A stretch of DNA of 64,000 nucleotides. It comes from Ahaetulla prasina. Lineage: Eukaryota; Chordata; Lepidosauria; Squamata; Colubridae. Location of the stretch: assembly GCF_028640845.1 (NCBI RefSeq), contig NC_080543.1:98693825-98757824 (forward strand), read 5' to 3'. This document shows positions 33,915 to 44,442 of this stretch, in pieces. Under the pieces are notes generated by a model. It was not told the origin of the DNA, ran no database searches, and worked only from the letters and a program-made list of their open reading frames with translations. Each line of letters begins with the position of its first letter. The first letter of the stretch is position 1. The translations under genes and the position numbers were made by a program.

Positions 33915-36634
33915 TTATTTTTATTTTATTTTATTTATCAAACTTCTATACCGCCCTTCTCCCGAAGGACTCAGGGCGATGTACAGCCTTCATTTAAAAC
34001 AATTAATATACATATTAAAATAACAATTAAAAAACTTATTCAATAAAAGGCCAAATTAAAACCGTCGATTGACCATAAAAATACCCAATAAAATTACCAT
34101 TAAAAGTTTAAAATTTAAATTTAAAATTTAAAAATCAGGCCAGTCCCGCTTGTATAAATAAATAAGTTTTCAGTTCCCGGCGGAAGGTCCGAAGGTCAGG
34201 CAATTGGCGTAAACCGGGGGGAAGTTCGTTCCAGAGAGTAGGTGCTCCCACAGAGAAGGACCTTCCCCTGGGGGCCGCCAGCCGACACTGCTTGGCGGAC
34301 GGCACCCTGAGAAGACCCTCTCTGTGAGAGCGTACGGGTCGGTGGGAGGCATGTGGAAACAGCAGGCGGTCCCGTAAGTACCCGGGCCCTAAGCCATGGA
34401 GCGCTTTGAAGGTGGTAACCAAAACCTTGAAGCGCACCCGGAAGACCACAGGTAGCCAGTGCAGACTGCGCAGGAGTGGTGTTACCCGGGAGCAACGCGG
34501 TGCTCCCTCAATCACCCGCGCAGCTGCATTCTGGACTAACTGCAGTCTCCGGGTACACTTCAGGGGTAGCCCCATGTAGAGAGCATTGCAATAATCCAGT
34601 CGAGAAGTGACGAGAGCGTGAGTGACCGTGCATAAGGCATCCCGGTCAAGAAAGGGGCACAACTGGCGGACCAGGCGGACCTGGTAAAAAGCTCTCCTGG
34701 AGACGGCCGTCAAGTGATCTTCAAATGACAGCCGTTCATCCAGGAGAACGCCCAAGTTGCGCACCCTTTCCGTTGGGGCCAGTGACTCGCCCCCAACAGT
34801 CAGCCGCGGTTGCAGCTGACTGTACCGGGATGCCGGCATCCACAGCCACTCCGTCTTGGATGGATTGAGTCTGAGTCTGTTTCTCCCCATCCAGACCCGT
34901 ACGGCCTCCAAACAATGGGACAGCACTTCGACAGCTTCGCTGGGGTGGCCTGGGGTGGAAAAGTACAGCTGGGTATCATCAGCGTACAGATGATAACTCA
35001 CCCCAAAGCCACTGATGACCTCGCCCAACGGCTTCATGTAGATGTTGAACAGGAGAGGCGAGAGAATCGACCCCTGCGGCACCCCACAAGTGAGGCGCCT
35101 TGCGGCCGATCTCTGCCCCCCCTGTCAACACCGTCTGCGACCGGTCAGAGAGGTAGGAGGAGAACCACTGATAAACGGTGCCTCCCACTCCCAACCCCTC
35201 CAACCGGCACAGCAGGATACCATGGTCGATGGTATCAAAAGCCGATGAGAGATCCAACAGGACCAGGGCAGAGGAACAACCCCTATCCCTGGCCCTCCAG
35301 AGGTCATCCACCAACGCAACCAAAGCTGTCTCCGTGCTATACCCGGGCCGGAAGCCGGACTGGAACAGGTCTAGATAGACAGCTTCCTCCAGGTACTGAG
35401 GGAACTGCCGTGCCACCACACTCTCTACAACCTTCGCCACAAAGCGAAGGTTGGAGACTGGACGATAATTTCCCAAAATAGCTGGGTCCAGGGAAGGCTT
35501 CTTGAGGAGGGGTCTCACCACTGCCTCTTTCAAGGCGGCGGGAAAGACCCCCTCCATCAAAGAAGCATTTATAATACCCCGGAGCCAGCCTCGTGTCACA
35601 TCCTGAGTGGCCAGCACCAGCCAGGAGGGGCACGGGTCCAGTAAACATGTAGTGGCATGCAGCCTCCCCAGCAACCTGTCCATGTCCTCGGGAGCCACAG
35701 AATCAAACTCATCCCAAACCACATCAACAAGACGAGCCTCAGTCATCTCATCTGGATCATCGCAATCTTGGTCCAAGCTATCCCGAAGCTGAGCGATTTT
35801 ATCGTATAGATAACCGCTAAACTCCTCGGCGCGTCCCTGTAAGGGGTCATCCCGTCCCCCCCCGATGAAGAAGGGAACGGGTCACCCGAAACAGGGCGGC
35901 CGGGCGGTTATCTGCCGATGCAATGAGGGAGGAGGCGTAAGAACGCCTCGCCACCCTCAGTGTCACTAGGTAGGTCTTTGAAAAAGACCTAACTAGTGTC
36001 CGAACAGCTTCGGAGCGGCTGGACCTCCAGGCACTCTCTAGGCGTCTTCTCCGGCGTTTCATCTCTCTCAGCTCCTCAGAGAACCAAGGAGCTAATCGAG
36101 ATCTGCGCCGGGTCAGAGGCCGCAAAGGCACGACACGGTCCAAAGCCCCAGCCGCGGCCTGTTCCCAGGCCGCGACTAGTTCTTTGGTCGTGCCGTGGGT
36201 AAGATCCTCAGGGAACGGCCCAAGCTCCGTCTGGAACCTCTCAGGGTCCATCAGGCGCCTGGGACGGAACCAACGCATTGGTTCCGTCTCCCTGCAGTGG
36301 TGAGTAGCGGTCTGAAAGTCTAGGCGGAGGAGAAAATGATCTGACCATGACACCGGTATTGTCACTAAATCTCTTACTACCAGATCATTAAACCACTGTC
36401 CAGAGATATAAATCAGGTCCAGTGCGGATCCTCCCGTGTGAGTAGGACCATCAGTTACTTGAATCAGGTCCAAGGCCGTCATGGAAGCCTGGAACTCCTG
36501 AACCACTGTTGATGACAAGCCAGCCGATGGCAGATTGAAATCACCCGTGACCAAAAGTCTGGGGATCTCAACAGCCACCCCGGCAAGCACCTCCAGTAGC
36601 TCAGGCAGGGCTGTAGTCACGTAGCAAGGAGCCA
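33915..36634 (-). mobile_element. L2-clade LINE inserted in CR1
   Basis: The 2.7-kb minus-strand copy is 5'-truncated within the endonuclease (LLVTGDFNLPSAG near its start). Its 3' end is CCCTGAGTCCTTCGGGAGAA, then GGGCGGTATAGAAGTTTGAT and an AAATA-rich tail. It is closely similar to the element at 39421-42872. The CR1 target rejoins with at most a 3-bp GTT duplication, consistent with this clade's often minimal duplications. Confidence 0.92.
34135..36620 (-). pseudogene. L2-clade LINE polyprotein, frameshifted
   Basis: Three minus-strand frames cover it. 36620-35847 carries the APE-type endonuclease end (GDFNLPSAG, WSDHFLLRLDF). 35776-34979 carries RT blocks (GNYRPVSNLRFVAKVVES, LLDLSSAFDTIDHGILL). 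35082-34135 carries GSILSPLLFNIYMKPLGE, YADDTQLYF and the C-terminus ending FIQAGLA. One frame change is at a seven-G run near 35121, where the related 39421 copy has six. It would have encoded endonuclease and reverse transcriptase for target-primed integration. Confidence 0.9.
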
Positions 36635-37157
36635 GTTGTCCACTAGGACTCCAAGATCCCTCTCACAGGTACTACTATTGAGCAAGGTACCACATATACG
36701 GTACCTGTGCATTTTGTTTTTTTGGCCTAAATGTAGAACCTTACTTTTTTCACTGTTGAATTTCATTTTGTTAGATAGTGCCCAATGTTCCAGTCTGTCA
36801 AGATCTTTCTGTATCTTGAGCCTATCTTCTGGAGTGTTGGCTATTCCTGCCAGCTTGGTGTCATCTGCAAATTTGATGAGTTCCCCATCTATCCCCTCGT
36901 CCAAGTCATTGATGAAGATGTTGAAGAGTATTGGGCCTAAAACAGAGCCTTGGGGTACTCCACTGCATACTTCCCTGCATGTGTATATAGTTCCGTTGAG
37001 GACTACACGTTGAGTGCGGTTGGTCAGCCAGTTACGAATCCATCTGGTGGTGCTGCTGTCTAACCCACATTTTTCTACTTTATCTAGTAGTAGGTTATGG
37101 TCTACTTTATCAAATGCTTTACTGAAGTCCAAATAAATTATAGATGTTTTTAGCACT

Positions 37158-38240
37158 ATTTCTTTTCCTTCAAAGGGTTATATGAAAACAGAATGTTCCT
37201 TTCAATAATAACCTGATAATGCTAAATCTTAATTCCATAGTCCTAATTATTTAGGAATAAGTTTCCTCTTTAATCTCACTTGTGTATATGACTTGAATTT
37301 TATGAGCTTATTTTTTAAACAGGAAAAAAATTACTACTTGACACAATCACGGATTTTAAAAAAACAACTAGTCAAATCTCTTGTTTAATATGATTTAGTA
37401 GAGTTAACACTTGGAATATGTATTCATATATCTTAGTGATGTGCTTCTCTGAAGAGTTAGATTTTTGCTTTTTCTTTTTATATTAGAGTAATAATATACC
37501 TACTTATTATCTCAGAAGGTAAATTATAAAAATTAAGCATTAATTTGTTAATTAGTTACCAGCATCCAGATTTCCAAAGCTACATTCATTCAAATTATTC
37601 TCATTATTGGAAAGAATGTGGCAAGAGTGCATATGTAATTGTCATTACCATCATCGTTAGGAGGTCTGACATTTTAATATTATCTGGACTTTTGTCTTCA
37701 TAACCTGCTACGAAGGGCTGACCGAAAGAGGATTGATGCTTAGTGAAAAAAGAAATGGCCTTTGAATTCTGTTTCTTATAATTTTCTTAGCTACTATTAC
37801 ATTCCCACATAAAGAAAATGCATCTCTTAAGTGCAGCAAGAAGCAATTTTGTAGAAGGAGAGTAAATTATCCATCTCACTGGTAATGTAAGTTCAAATTC
37901 TACCCATTATAACTGGAAGCTTCTGTGTTTTTTATCAGCCCTTCTGGGTAGGCCATATCAAGAATCAGAGGTCACAGAGATTTCAGGAATGTTCTTCTAT
38001 TGTTGAAGGGTATAATAACAGAATTTTTAAGTCCCCTCCATCTTTCTCGTCTTCTGTCTTATAGTAAATAAAATCAAGTAAAGTTATTTTGAGTTTTAAT
38101 ATGTCTTCTTTGGAAAAAGAAAGTGATTGTCTAAATCATAACCACTCCCCCCCAAAAAAACAAAACAAAAAAACCCCCATATCAAACCACTCAAATAGCA
38201 CCTAGGACTTTCTTGCACCCAATATTAGATATGTCTACCT
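37158..38240. other. No recognised feature
   Basis: AT-rich interval of about 1.1 kb between the CR1 truncation point and the Sauria SINE. Confidence 0.5.
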
Positions 38241-38249
38241 AGATCAGAA

Positions 38250-38593
38250 GGGATGCAGTGGCTCAGTGGCTACGATACTGAGCTTGTCGATTGAAAGGTT
38301 GGCAGTTCAGTGGTTCGAATCCCTAGTGCTGTGTAATGGGGTGACTTGTCCCAGTTTTTGCCAACCTAGCAGTTCAAAAGCATGTAAAAAATGCAAGTAG
38401 AAAAATAGGGACCACCTTTGGTGGGAAGGTAACAGTGTTCCATGTGCCTTTGGCATTTAATCATGCTGGCCATATGAACACAGAGACATCTTCGGACAGC
38501 ACTGGCTCTTCAAGTTTGAAACGGAGATCAGCACCGCCCCTAGAGTTGGGAACGACTAGTACATATATGCAAGGGGAACCTTTACCTTTACCC
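38250..38593 (+). repeat. Sauria SINE, full length
   Basis: The tRNA-like head GGGATGCAGTGGCTCAGTGG includes the A-box; GTGGTTCGAATCCC is a good B-box. The middle has GGGACCACCTTTGGTGGGAA. The Bov-B-type 3' end GAACCTTTACCTTTACCC closes it. AGATCAGAA (38241-38249) and AGATTAGAA (38594-38602) form a 9-bp target duplication with one mismatch. Sauria SINEs occur across squamates and use Bov-B machinery. Confidence 0.93.
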
Positions 38594-38602
38594 AGATTAG
38601 AA

Positions 38603-38828
38603 ACATTTATCCATACAATGCCTGCCTTTCAATGTTGAGCTTGATATGGGCTATCCAAAAATGATTAAAGGAAAACTGCGCTACTTGCAACATCGTACAT
38701 CTTAAGAAGGTACTTGGTTGATACCTAGGACACTGGCAGCAACCCGTATCAACCCTTAGCACCAGTCAATGCTATTTGTGATGTATGTTTGAATGTTCAG
38801 TTGACTGAGTTTCATTTTTAATGAATAA

Positions 38829-38831
<3 letters not shown>
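38603..38831. other. Spacer, nothing recognised
   Basis: Short unannotated interval before the (TAA)n tract. Confidence 0.5.

Positions 38832-38910
<79 letters not shown>
38832..38910. repeat. (TAA)n microsatellite, about 26 units
   Basis: Uninterrupted TAA repeat of 79 bp. Poly-Asn, poly-Ile and poly-Leu frames across it are translation artefacts. Confidence 0.98.
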
Positions 38911-38912
<2 letters not shown>

Positions 38913-39112
38913 CAAGAAAATAGTGCCCCATTCCTTTCCTTCCCACAGCCTCTTCTTTCCATTCATTGTTAGCGTGCAGATTGAAAACCTTATATGGAAG
39001 TGCTTTACCATGTTTTGGCGTTAGTTTTAGGTAAAGCACTTTATACATTTATAGCAGGCATGGTGAATAAGTGGCCTTCTACATCTTGCTCAATGAGGTT
39101 TGCCTATTGATT

Positions 39113-39177
39113 TTGGGAAGGTGAAGGTCCACAACATTTGGAACATTGGGAAGGTGAAGGTCCACAACATTTGAAAC
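39113..39177. repeat. ~33-bp tandem duplication
   Basis: TTGGGAAGGTGAAGGTCCAC followed by AACATTTG occurs twice in a row, within sequence that resembles a decayed amniote repeat. Confidence 0.85.
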
Positions 39178-39420
39178 TAGTGTTCTCCATTTATTTATTT
39201 TTAATTAAGTTTCATTATAAAATAAAAAAGCATAATTGTACCATCTTGTGTCAGCTTTAAGCCAGCCACCATCTGAAGATATTCTGGAAGATGGGTATCC
39301 ACTAGGATTTGGCATTACATCTTGCCACCCCAGACATTATACTACTACCTCTCGTCTTCTTCTTTCTCCTGTTTATGCTCTTAAATTATTTATGCGATAT
39401 TCTGTTTTAGAACTATTGCG

Positions 39421-42400
39421 CCTGCGAGGTGCCCCCGCCTCGCAGGAATGGCCCGCCGCATTATCAAGGGCCGGCCTCAATGACGGTCTTGGGACCCACA
39501 GAGGTGGCATGCGAAAAAAAAGAGCCTTTGGGGTTTTTTAGATAGGGCTTTTTTAAGGGGTGGGAGGGTTAGGGCGGGCGTTGGGGGTAGCCCGTCGGGT
39601 GGGGAGCCAGTCCTTGCGCGTGCTCGTGACGGTCTTTTAATGGGTTCGGAGGTTAGGGGGGGAGATTGCGTTCCTGCTGGTGAGGGTGGTCTGATTTGCA
39701 CGGTAAGTGGGAGGGGCAGATATGGCGGAAGGGGGGGATCATATCGTTCTGGGGGGGCGCGCGTTCGATGTCTGCAGGTGATCGCGCGCCCCGATCCCCC
39801 GTCCTTTTCCCGTTCCCCGGATGGTCAAGACCCTCAGAGCCTGGGCCTCCGGCTCATGTTATGCAACGCACGGTCCGCAGTCAATAAGGCCCCCCTAATA
39901 CAGGACCTTATCCAGGGGGGTGCCGCGGACCTTATAGGCGTTACAGAGACCTGGCTGGGCACGGAAGGGGGCGTGCCCCTTGTTGAGATGTGCCCGCCGG
40001 GTTTCCGTGCATTCCATCAGCCGAGGGCCCAGGGTAGGGGTGGGGGGGTGGCGGTTGTTATTAAAGAGAGTCTAGAGCCGAGGGAGACCACTGTACCTCA
40101 GATTGCCGGGTGCGAATCCCTCTTTGTGAGATGGGGTCATAGGTGTCAGATGGGATTGCTGATCACGTACCTGGCTCCTTGCTGCGTGACAGCTGCCCTG
40201 CCCGAACTCCTGGAGGTGCTGGCTGGGGTGGCAGTTGAGACCCCCAGACTTTTAGTCATGGGGGACTTTAACTTGCCATCTTCCGGCTCGTCATCGACGG
40301 CAGCTCGGGAGTTCATGGCTTCCATGACGGCCTTGGACCTGACCCAAGTAGTTGATGGCCCTACTCACATTGGGGGTGGCACTCTGGACTTGATTTTTGT
40401 CTCTGGTCAGTGGTTGAGAGATCTGGACTTGAAGGAAATAGTCATTGAACCTTTGTCATGGTCAGATCACTCTCTTCTTCGCCTGGACTTTCTGACCGCT
40501 ATTCACCACCGCAGGGAGACGGAGCCAATACGTTGGTTCCGTCCCAGGCGCCTGATGGACCCGGAGGGGTTTCGGACGGAGCTTGGGCCATTTCCTGAGG
40601 GTCTGGCTCGCGGCTCGGCTGAGGAACTTGTTGCGGCCTGGGAACGGGCCGCGGCGGGGGCCTTAGACCGAGTCGTGCCTTTGCGGCCTCTGACCCGGCA
40701 CAGGTCCCAACCGGCTCCTTGGTTCTCTGAGGAGCTGAGAGGGATGAAGCGCCGGAGAAGACGCCTAGAGAGTTCTTGGAGATCTAGCCGTTCGGAAGCT
40801 GATCGGACACTAGTGAAGTCCTATACTAGGACTTACCTAGTGGCATTGAGGGAAGCGAGGCGTAGCTACGCCTCCTCCCTCATTGCATCGGCAGATAACC
40901 GCCCAGCCGCCCTGTTTCGGGTGACTCGCTCCCTCCTACACCAGGGGGAGCGGGATGACCCGTTGCAGGGACGTGCTGAGGAGTTTAACGGTTATCTATA
41001 CGATAAAATCGTTCAGCTTCGGGATGGTCTGGACCAAGATTGCGGTGACGCGGGTGAGATGTTCGAGGGTGGTCTTGGTGATATTGTCTGGGATGAATTT
41101 GACCCTGTGGCTCCCGAGGACATGGACAGGTTGTTGGGTAGGTTGAATGCCACCACGTGTTTACTGGACCCGTGCCCCTCCTGGTTGGTGCTGGCCACTC
41201 AGGAGGTGACACGAGGCTGGCTCCAGGCAATTACGAGTGCTTCCTTGGTGGAGGGAGTCTTCCCGACCGCCTTGAAAGAGGCGGTGGTGAGACCCCTCCT
41301 CAAGAAGCCTTCCCTGGATCCGGCTGTTTTAGGTAATTATCGTCCGGTCTCCAACCTTCGCTTCGCGGCGAAGGTTGTAGAGAGTATGGTGGCATATCAG
41401 TTTCCCTTACACCTGGATGAAACTGTCTATCTAGACCCGTTCCAGTCCGGCTTCCGGCCCGGTTACAGCACTGAGACGGCTTTGGTCGCGTTGGTGGATG
41501 ATCTCTGGAGGGCCAGGGATAGGGGATGTTCTTCTGCCCTGGTCCTATTAGACCTCTCAGCGGCTTTCGATACCATCGACCATGGTATCCTGCTGCGCCG
41601 GTTGGGGGGATTGGGAGTGGGAGGCACCGTTTATCGGTGGTTCTCCTCCTATCTCTCCGATCGGTGGCAGACGGTGTTGACAGGGGGGTAGAGGTCGGCT
41701 CCGAGGCGCCTCACTTGTGGGGTGCCGCAGGGGTCGATCCTCTCGCCCCTTTTGTTCAACATCTATATGAAGCCGCTGGGCGAGATCATCAGTGGCTTCG
41801 GTGTGAGGTACCAGCTGTACGCTGATGACACCCAGCTGTACTTTTCCACACCGGGCCACCCCAACGGTTATCAAGTGTTGTCCCGGTGCTTGGAGGCCGT
41901 GCGGGTCTGGATGGGGAGAAACAGGCTCAAGCTCAATCCTCCAAGACAGAGTGGCTGTGGATGCGGCATCCCGGTACAGTCAGCTGAGTCCTCGGCTGAC
42001 TGTTGGGGTGAGTCATTGGCCCGATGGAAAGGGTGCGCAACTTGGGCGTCCTCCTGGATGAACGGCTGTCTTTTGAAGATCATTTGACGGCCGTCTCCAG
42101 GAGAGCTTTTTACCAGGTTCGCCTGGTGCGCCAGTTGCGCCCCTTTCTAGACCGGGATGCCCTATGCACGGTCACTCACGCCCTCGTGACGTCTCGCCTG
42201 GATTACTGCAATGCTCTCTACATGGGGCTCTCCTTGAAGGGCATCCGGAGGCTACAGTTAGTTCAGAATGCGGCTGCGCGGGTTATAGAGGGAGCCCCTC
42301 GTGGCTCCCGTATGACACCTATCCTGCGCAGACTGCACTGGCTACCTGTGGCCTTCCGGGTGCGCTTCAAGGTGTTGGTAACCACCTTTAAAGCGCTCCA

Positions 42401-42872
42401 TGGCATAGGGCCGGGTTATCTATGGGACTGCCTACTGCTACCAAATACCTCTCACCGACCCGTGCGCTCTCACAGAGAGGGACTCCTCAGGGTGCCGTCA
42501 GCTAGGCAGTGTCGTCTGGCGACGCCCAGGGGAAGGACCTTCTCTGTGGGGGCTCCCACCCTCTGGAACAAACTCCCCCCAGGACTCCGTCAACTTCCGG
42601 ACCTCAGAACCTTCCGTCGCGAGCTTAAGACACATTTATTCATCTGTGCAGGACTGGCTTAGATTTTAAATTTATAGGGGTTTTAAATTGGTTTTAAGAT
42701 TTGTATTTATATTTTTAACATTTGGCATTAGAATAAGTTTTTTAATAGTTATTTTAATTGTATATATAATGTTTTATGTGCCTGTGAACCGCCCTGAGTC
42801 CTTCGGGAGATAGGGCGGTATACAAATTTGAATAATAAATAAATAAATAATAAATAAATAAATAATAAATAA
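39421..42872 (+). mobile_element. L2-clade LINE, near full length
   Basis: The GC- and CpG-rich 5' region (from about 39421) begins with a 9-bp-stem hairpin (CCTGCGAGG / CCTCGCAGG). The ORF starts about 39640, and a ~200-bp 3'UTR ends with CGCCCTGAGTCCTTCGGGAG, then AGGGCGGTATACAAATTTG and AATAAATAAATA repeats. The contrast with AT-rich flanks marks a recent arrival. The exact 5' boundary is uncertain. Protein blocks match the L2 clade rather than classical CR1. Confidence 0.9.
39640..42662 (+). pseudogene. L2-clade LINE ORF2 (endonuclease-RT), lightly broken
   Basis: The first 683 codons are open. An Arg/Gly-rich N-terminus is followed by an APE-type endonuclease (LMLCNARSAVNK, ETWLG, LLVMGDFNLPSSG, WSDHSLLRLDF) and RT blocks (GNYRPVSNLRFAAKVVES, LLDLSAAFDTIDHGILL). 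An in-frame TAG at 41689-41691 interrupts the gene. The same frame continues with PQGSILSPLLFNIYMKPLGE and LYADDTQLYF. It shifts near 41940 and again around 42000-42020. The C-terminal part is open from 42024 to 42662 (ERLSFEDHLTAVSRRAFYQV ... FICAGLA). So there is one stop and two frame changes, a young but inactive copy. Confidence 0.92.
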
Positions 42873-42875
42873 AAG

Positions 42876-43366
42876 TTAGAAAACTGACAGAGAAAAAAAA
42901 GAAAAATGTGGAAAGGGAGAGGAAGAGAGAGAGGGAGAGGGAGAGAAGTGGTGATTTCTGACTTTGTCAGTGGAGTAAATTACAAAAATATACAGCTTCA
43001 ACTTTTTGCTTTACAGTTTCCAAATTTCAAGTCATTTCTATAAGAATAAAAACATTCCAATTATCAGAACCTAAGTTTCATTTTTTTTCCAGTTTCAAGA
43101 AAAAGGTTCCAAGTGTTTCCAAGTAAAAACAAAACTGGACAAATTCATCTCTTTAATTAAAACAATCAGTTTCACCATCTCTGTTAACTCTATCACCTCC
43201 ATCGTCCACTTTTCCATTGTGAGAATTAGTGTATCTTTCCATCTTTGTGCATAGAGCAAGATTTTTACTGCTATCAACTTATATAATAACAAAGTTCTAA
43301 AATTTCTTTCAAGTTCTCCATCTCTAATTCTGATGCTAAGTATAGTAGGAACAGATACAATAGTAG
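42876..43366 (-). pseudogene. L1 ORF2 C-terminus and 3'UTR
   Basis: The minus-strand frame encodes LLYKLIAVKILLYAQRWKD, then EKWTMEVIELTEMVKLIVLI and FVFTWKHLEPF. This is the C-terminal pattern of vertebrate L1 ORF2 (RILYAQ-WK ... E-W). Below 43095 an A/G-rich 3'UTR (AGGAAGAGAGAGAGGGAGAG) follows. Strongly 5'-truncated. Confidence 0.75.
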
Positions 43367-44179
43367 CAACAACAACAACAGTTTCCAGGCAAATAAACAA
43401 TGTGCATATTATAAAAGAAGCATTGGTCTATATTATGCACATGAACATTATTTATCTTTTATTTAAAAATGATGTTTGAAGAATGATTCAACTTGCCAAT
43501 CAATGCATTCAGGTCTATGTAAGTACTGCCTGGTGCTAATAGGAATGATCAATCACTGACTGGAATAAAATACTTAAGAAAAAAAAGGTTGCAGACATAA
43601 ACGGATTATGCTCTTAGCCCCTTTATTCTTTGGTGAATCTTTTCTCCCTTCGAAGTCTTTCTAGGAGAAGGAAAAAAGGACACAACCACACTATTAACTC
43701 ATTATTATTATTGTTGTTGCTGTTATTACTGCACTTCCTATTAATACCAGAGTTGACTAAAATATTAGATCCAAGAAAGCTTCTCCAGAGTATACCAAAG
43801 TATGTAGTTGTAATAAAAATGCTTTTCATTAAGATAAAAAATTAGGTTAGAGGAAATAAAAATGTATTTGATCTATACACATAATCTTTCCCTTATGTGT
43901 AGCATGCACATATAAACATTTATAGAAGGTAAAGAAACAAGCCACAAGGTCTTGAAGATTCTGGTATTTATAAATGCAGAGTGACAAACATCAAAATCAG
44001 TTCTTCAATGACCTTGCAAATACAGCATTCTTCTTGAATAATTTTTATTTATTCTGTTGTTGGATCAAATTTAAAAATGGCCAGCAAGCCGTTACAAAGG
44101 ATAGAATTAATCTAGCTACAGTTTCAAAAATGTTTAATTATTTCATGTGAAATGTGTGAAAAAGCTTTAATATTTTAAA
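43367..44179. other. No recognised feature
   Basis: AT-rich, with a short ATT/GTT trinucleotide tract near 43700-43720. Nothing else identified. Confidence 0.5.
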
Positions 44180-44442
44180 GGGCCTCTGTGGCTCAGACTG
44201 GTAAGACAGTCTGTTATTAACAGCAGCTGCTTGCAATTACTGCAGGTTCAAGCCCCACCAGGCCCAAGGTTGACTCAGCCTTCCATCCTTTATAAGGTAG
44301 GTAAAATGAGGACCCAGATTGTTGGGGGCAATAAGTTGACTTTGTATATAATATACAAATGGATGAAGACTATTGCTTGACATAGTGTAAGCCGCCCTGA
44401 GTCTTCGGAGAAGGGCGGGATATAAATGCAAAAAAAAAAAAA
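44180..44442 (+). repeat. tRNA-derived SINE with L2-like tail, copy 3
   Basis: The best-preserved copy. A-box region GTGGCTCAGACTGG, B-box GGTTCAAGCCCC, body CAAGGTTGACTCAGCCTTCC and tail TAAGCCGCCCTGAGTCTTCG with GAAGGGCGGGATATAAATGC, ending in poly(A). Confidence 0.9.

Larger units (their letters stand above)
33258..37157 (-). mobile_element. CR1-clade LINE, split by an L2-clade LINE
   Basis: The minus-strand CR1 copy is 5'-truncated inside RT (37157). It continues to 36635, resumes at 33914 and ends at a CCTCCAAGGTCCCGTCCAACT end with a (CAA)(TAA)n tail at 33258-33288. The same 3' end is seen at 53110 and 59145. The protein block DLGVLVDN before the insert connects to MSQQCAAAAKKAN after it, so the two pieces are one element. 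Confidence 0.93.

Noticed and set aside
34810..35481. 223-codon plus-strand frame
   Set aside because: Antisense shadow of the L2-clade RT on the minus strand; GC-rich coding DNA gives long shadows.
38772..39048. Long poly-Leu, poly-Ile and poly-Asn frames
   Set aside because: Pure translation of the (TAA)n microsatellite in different frames.
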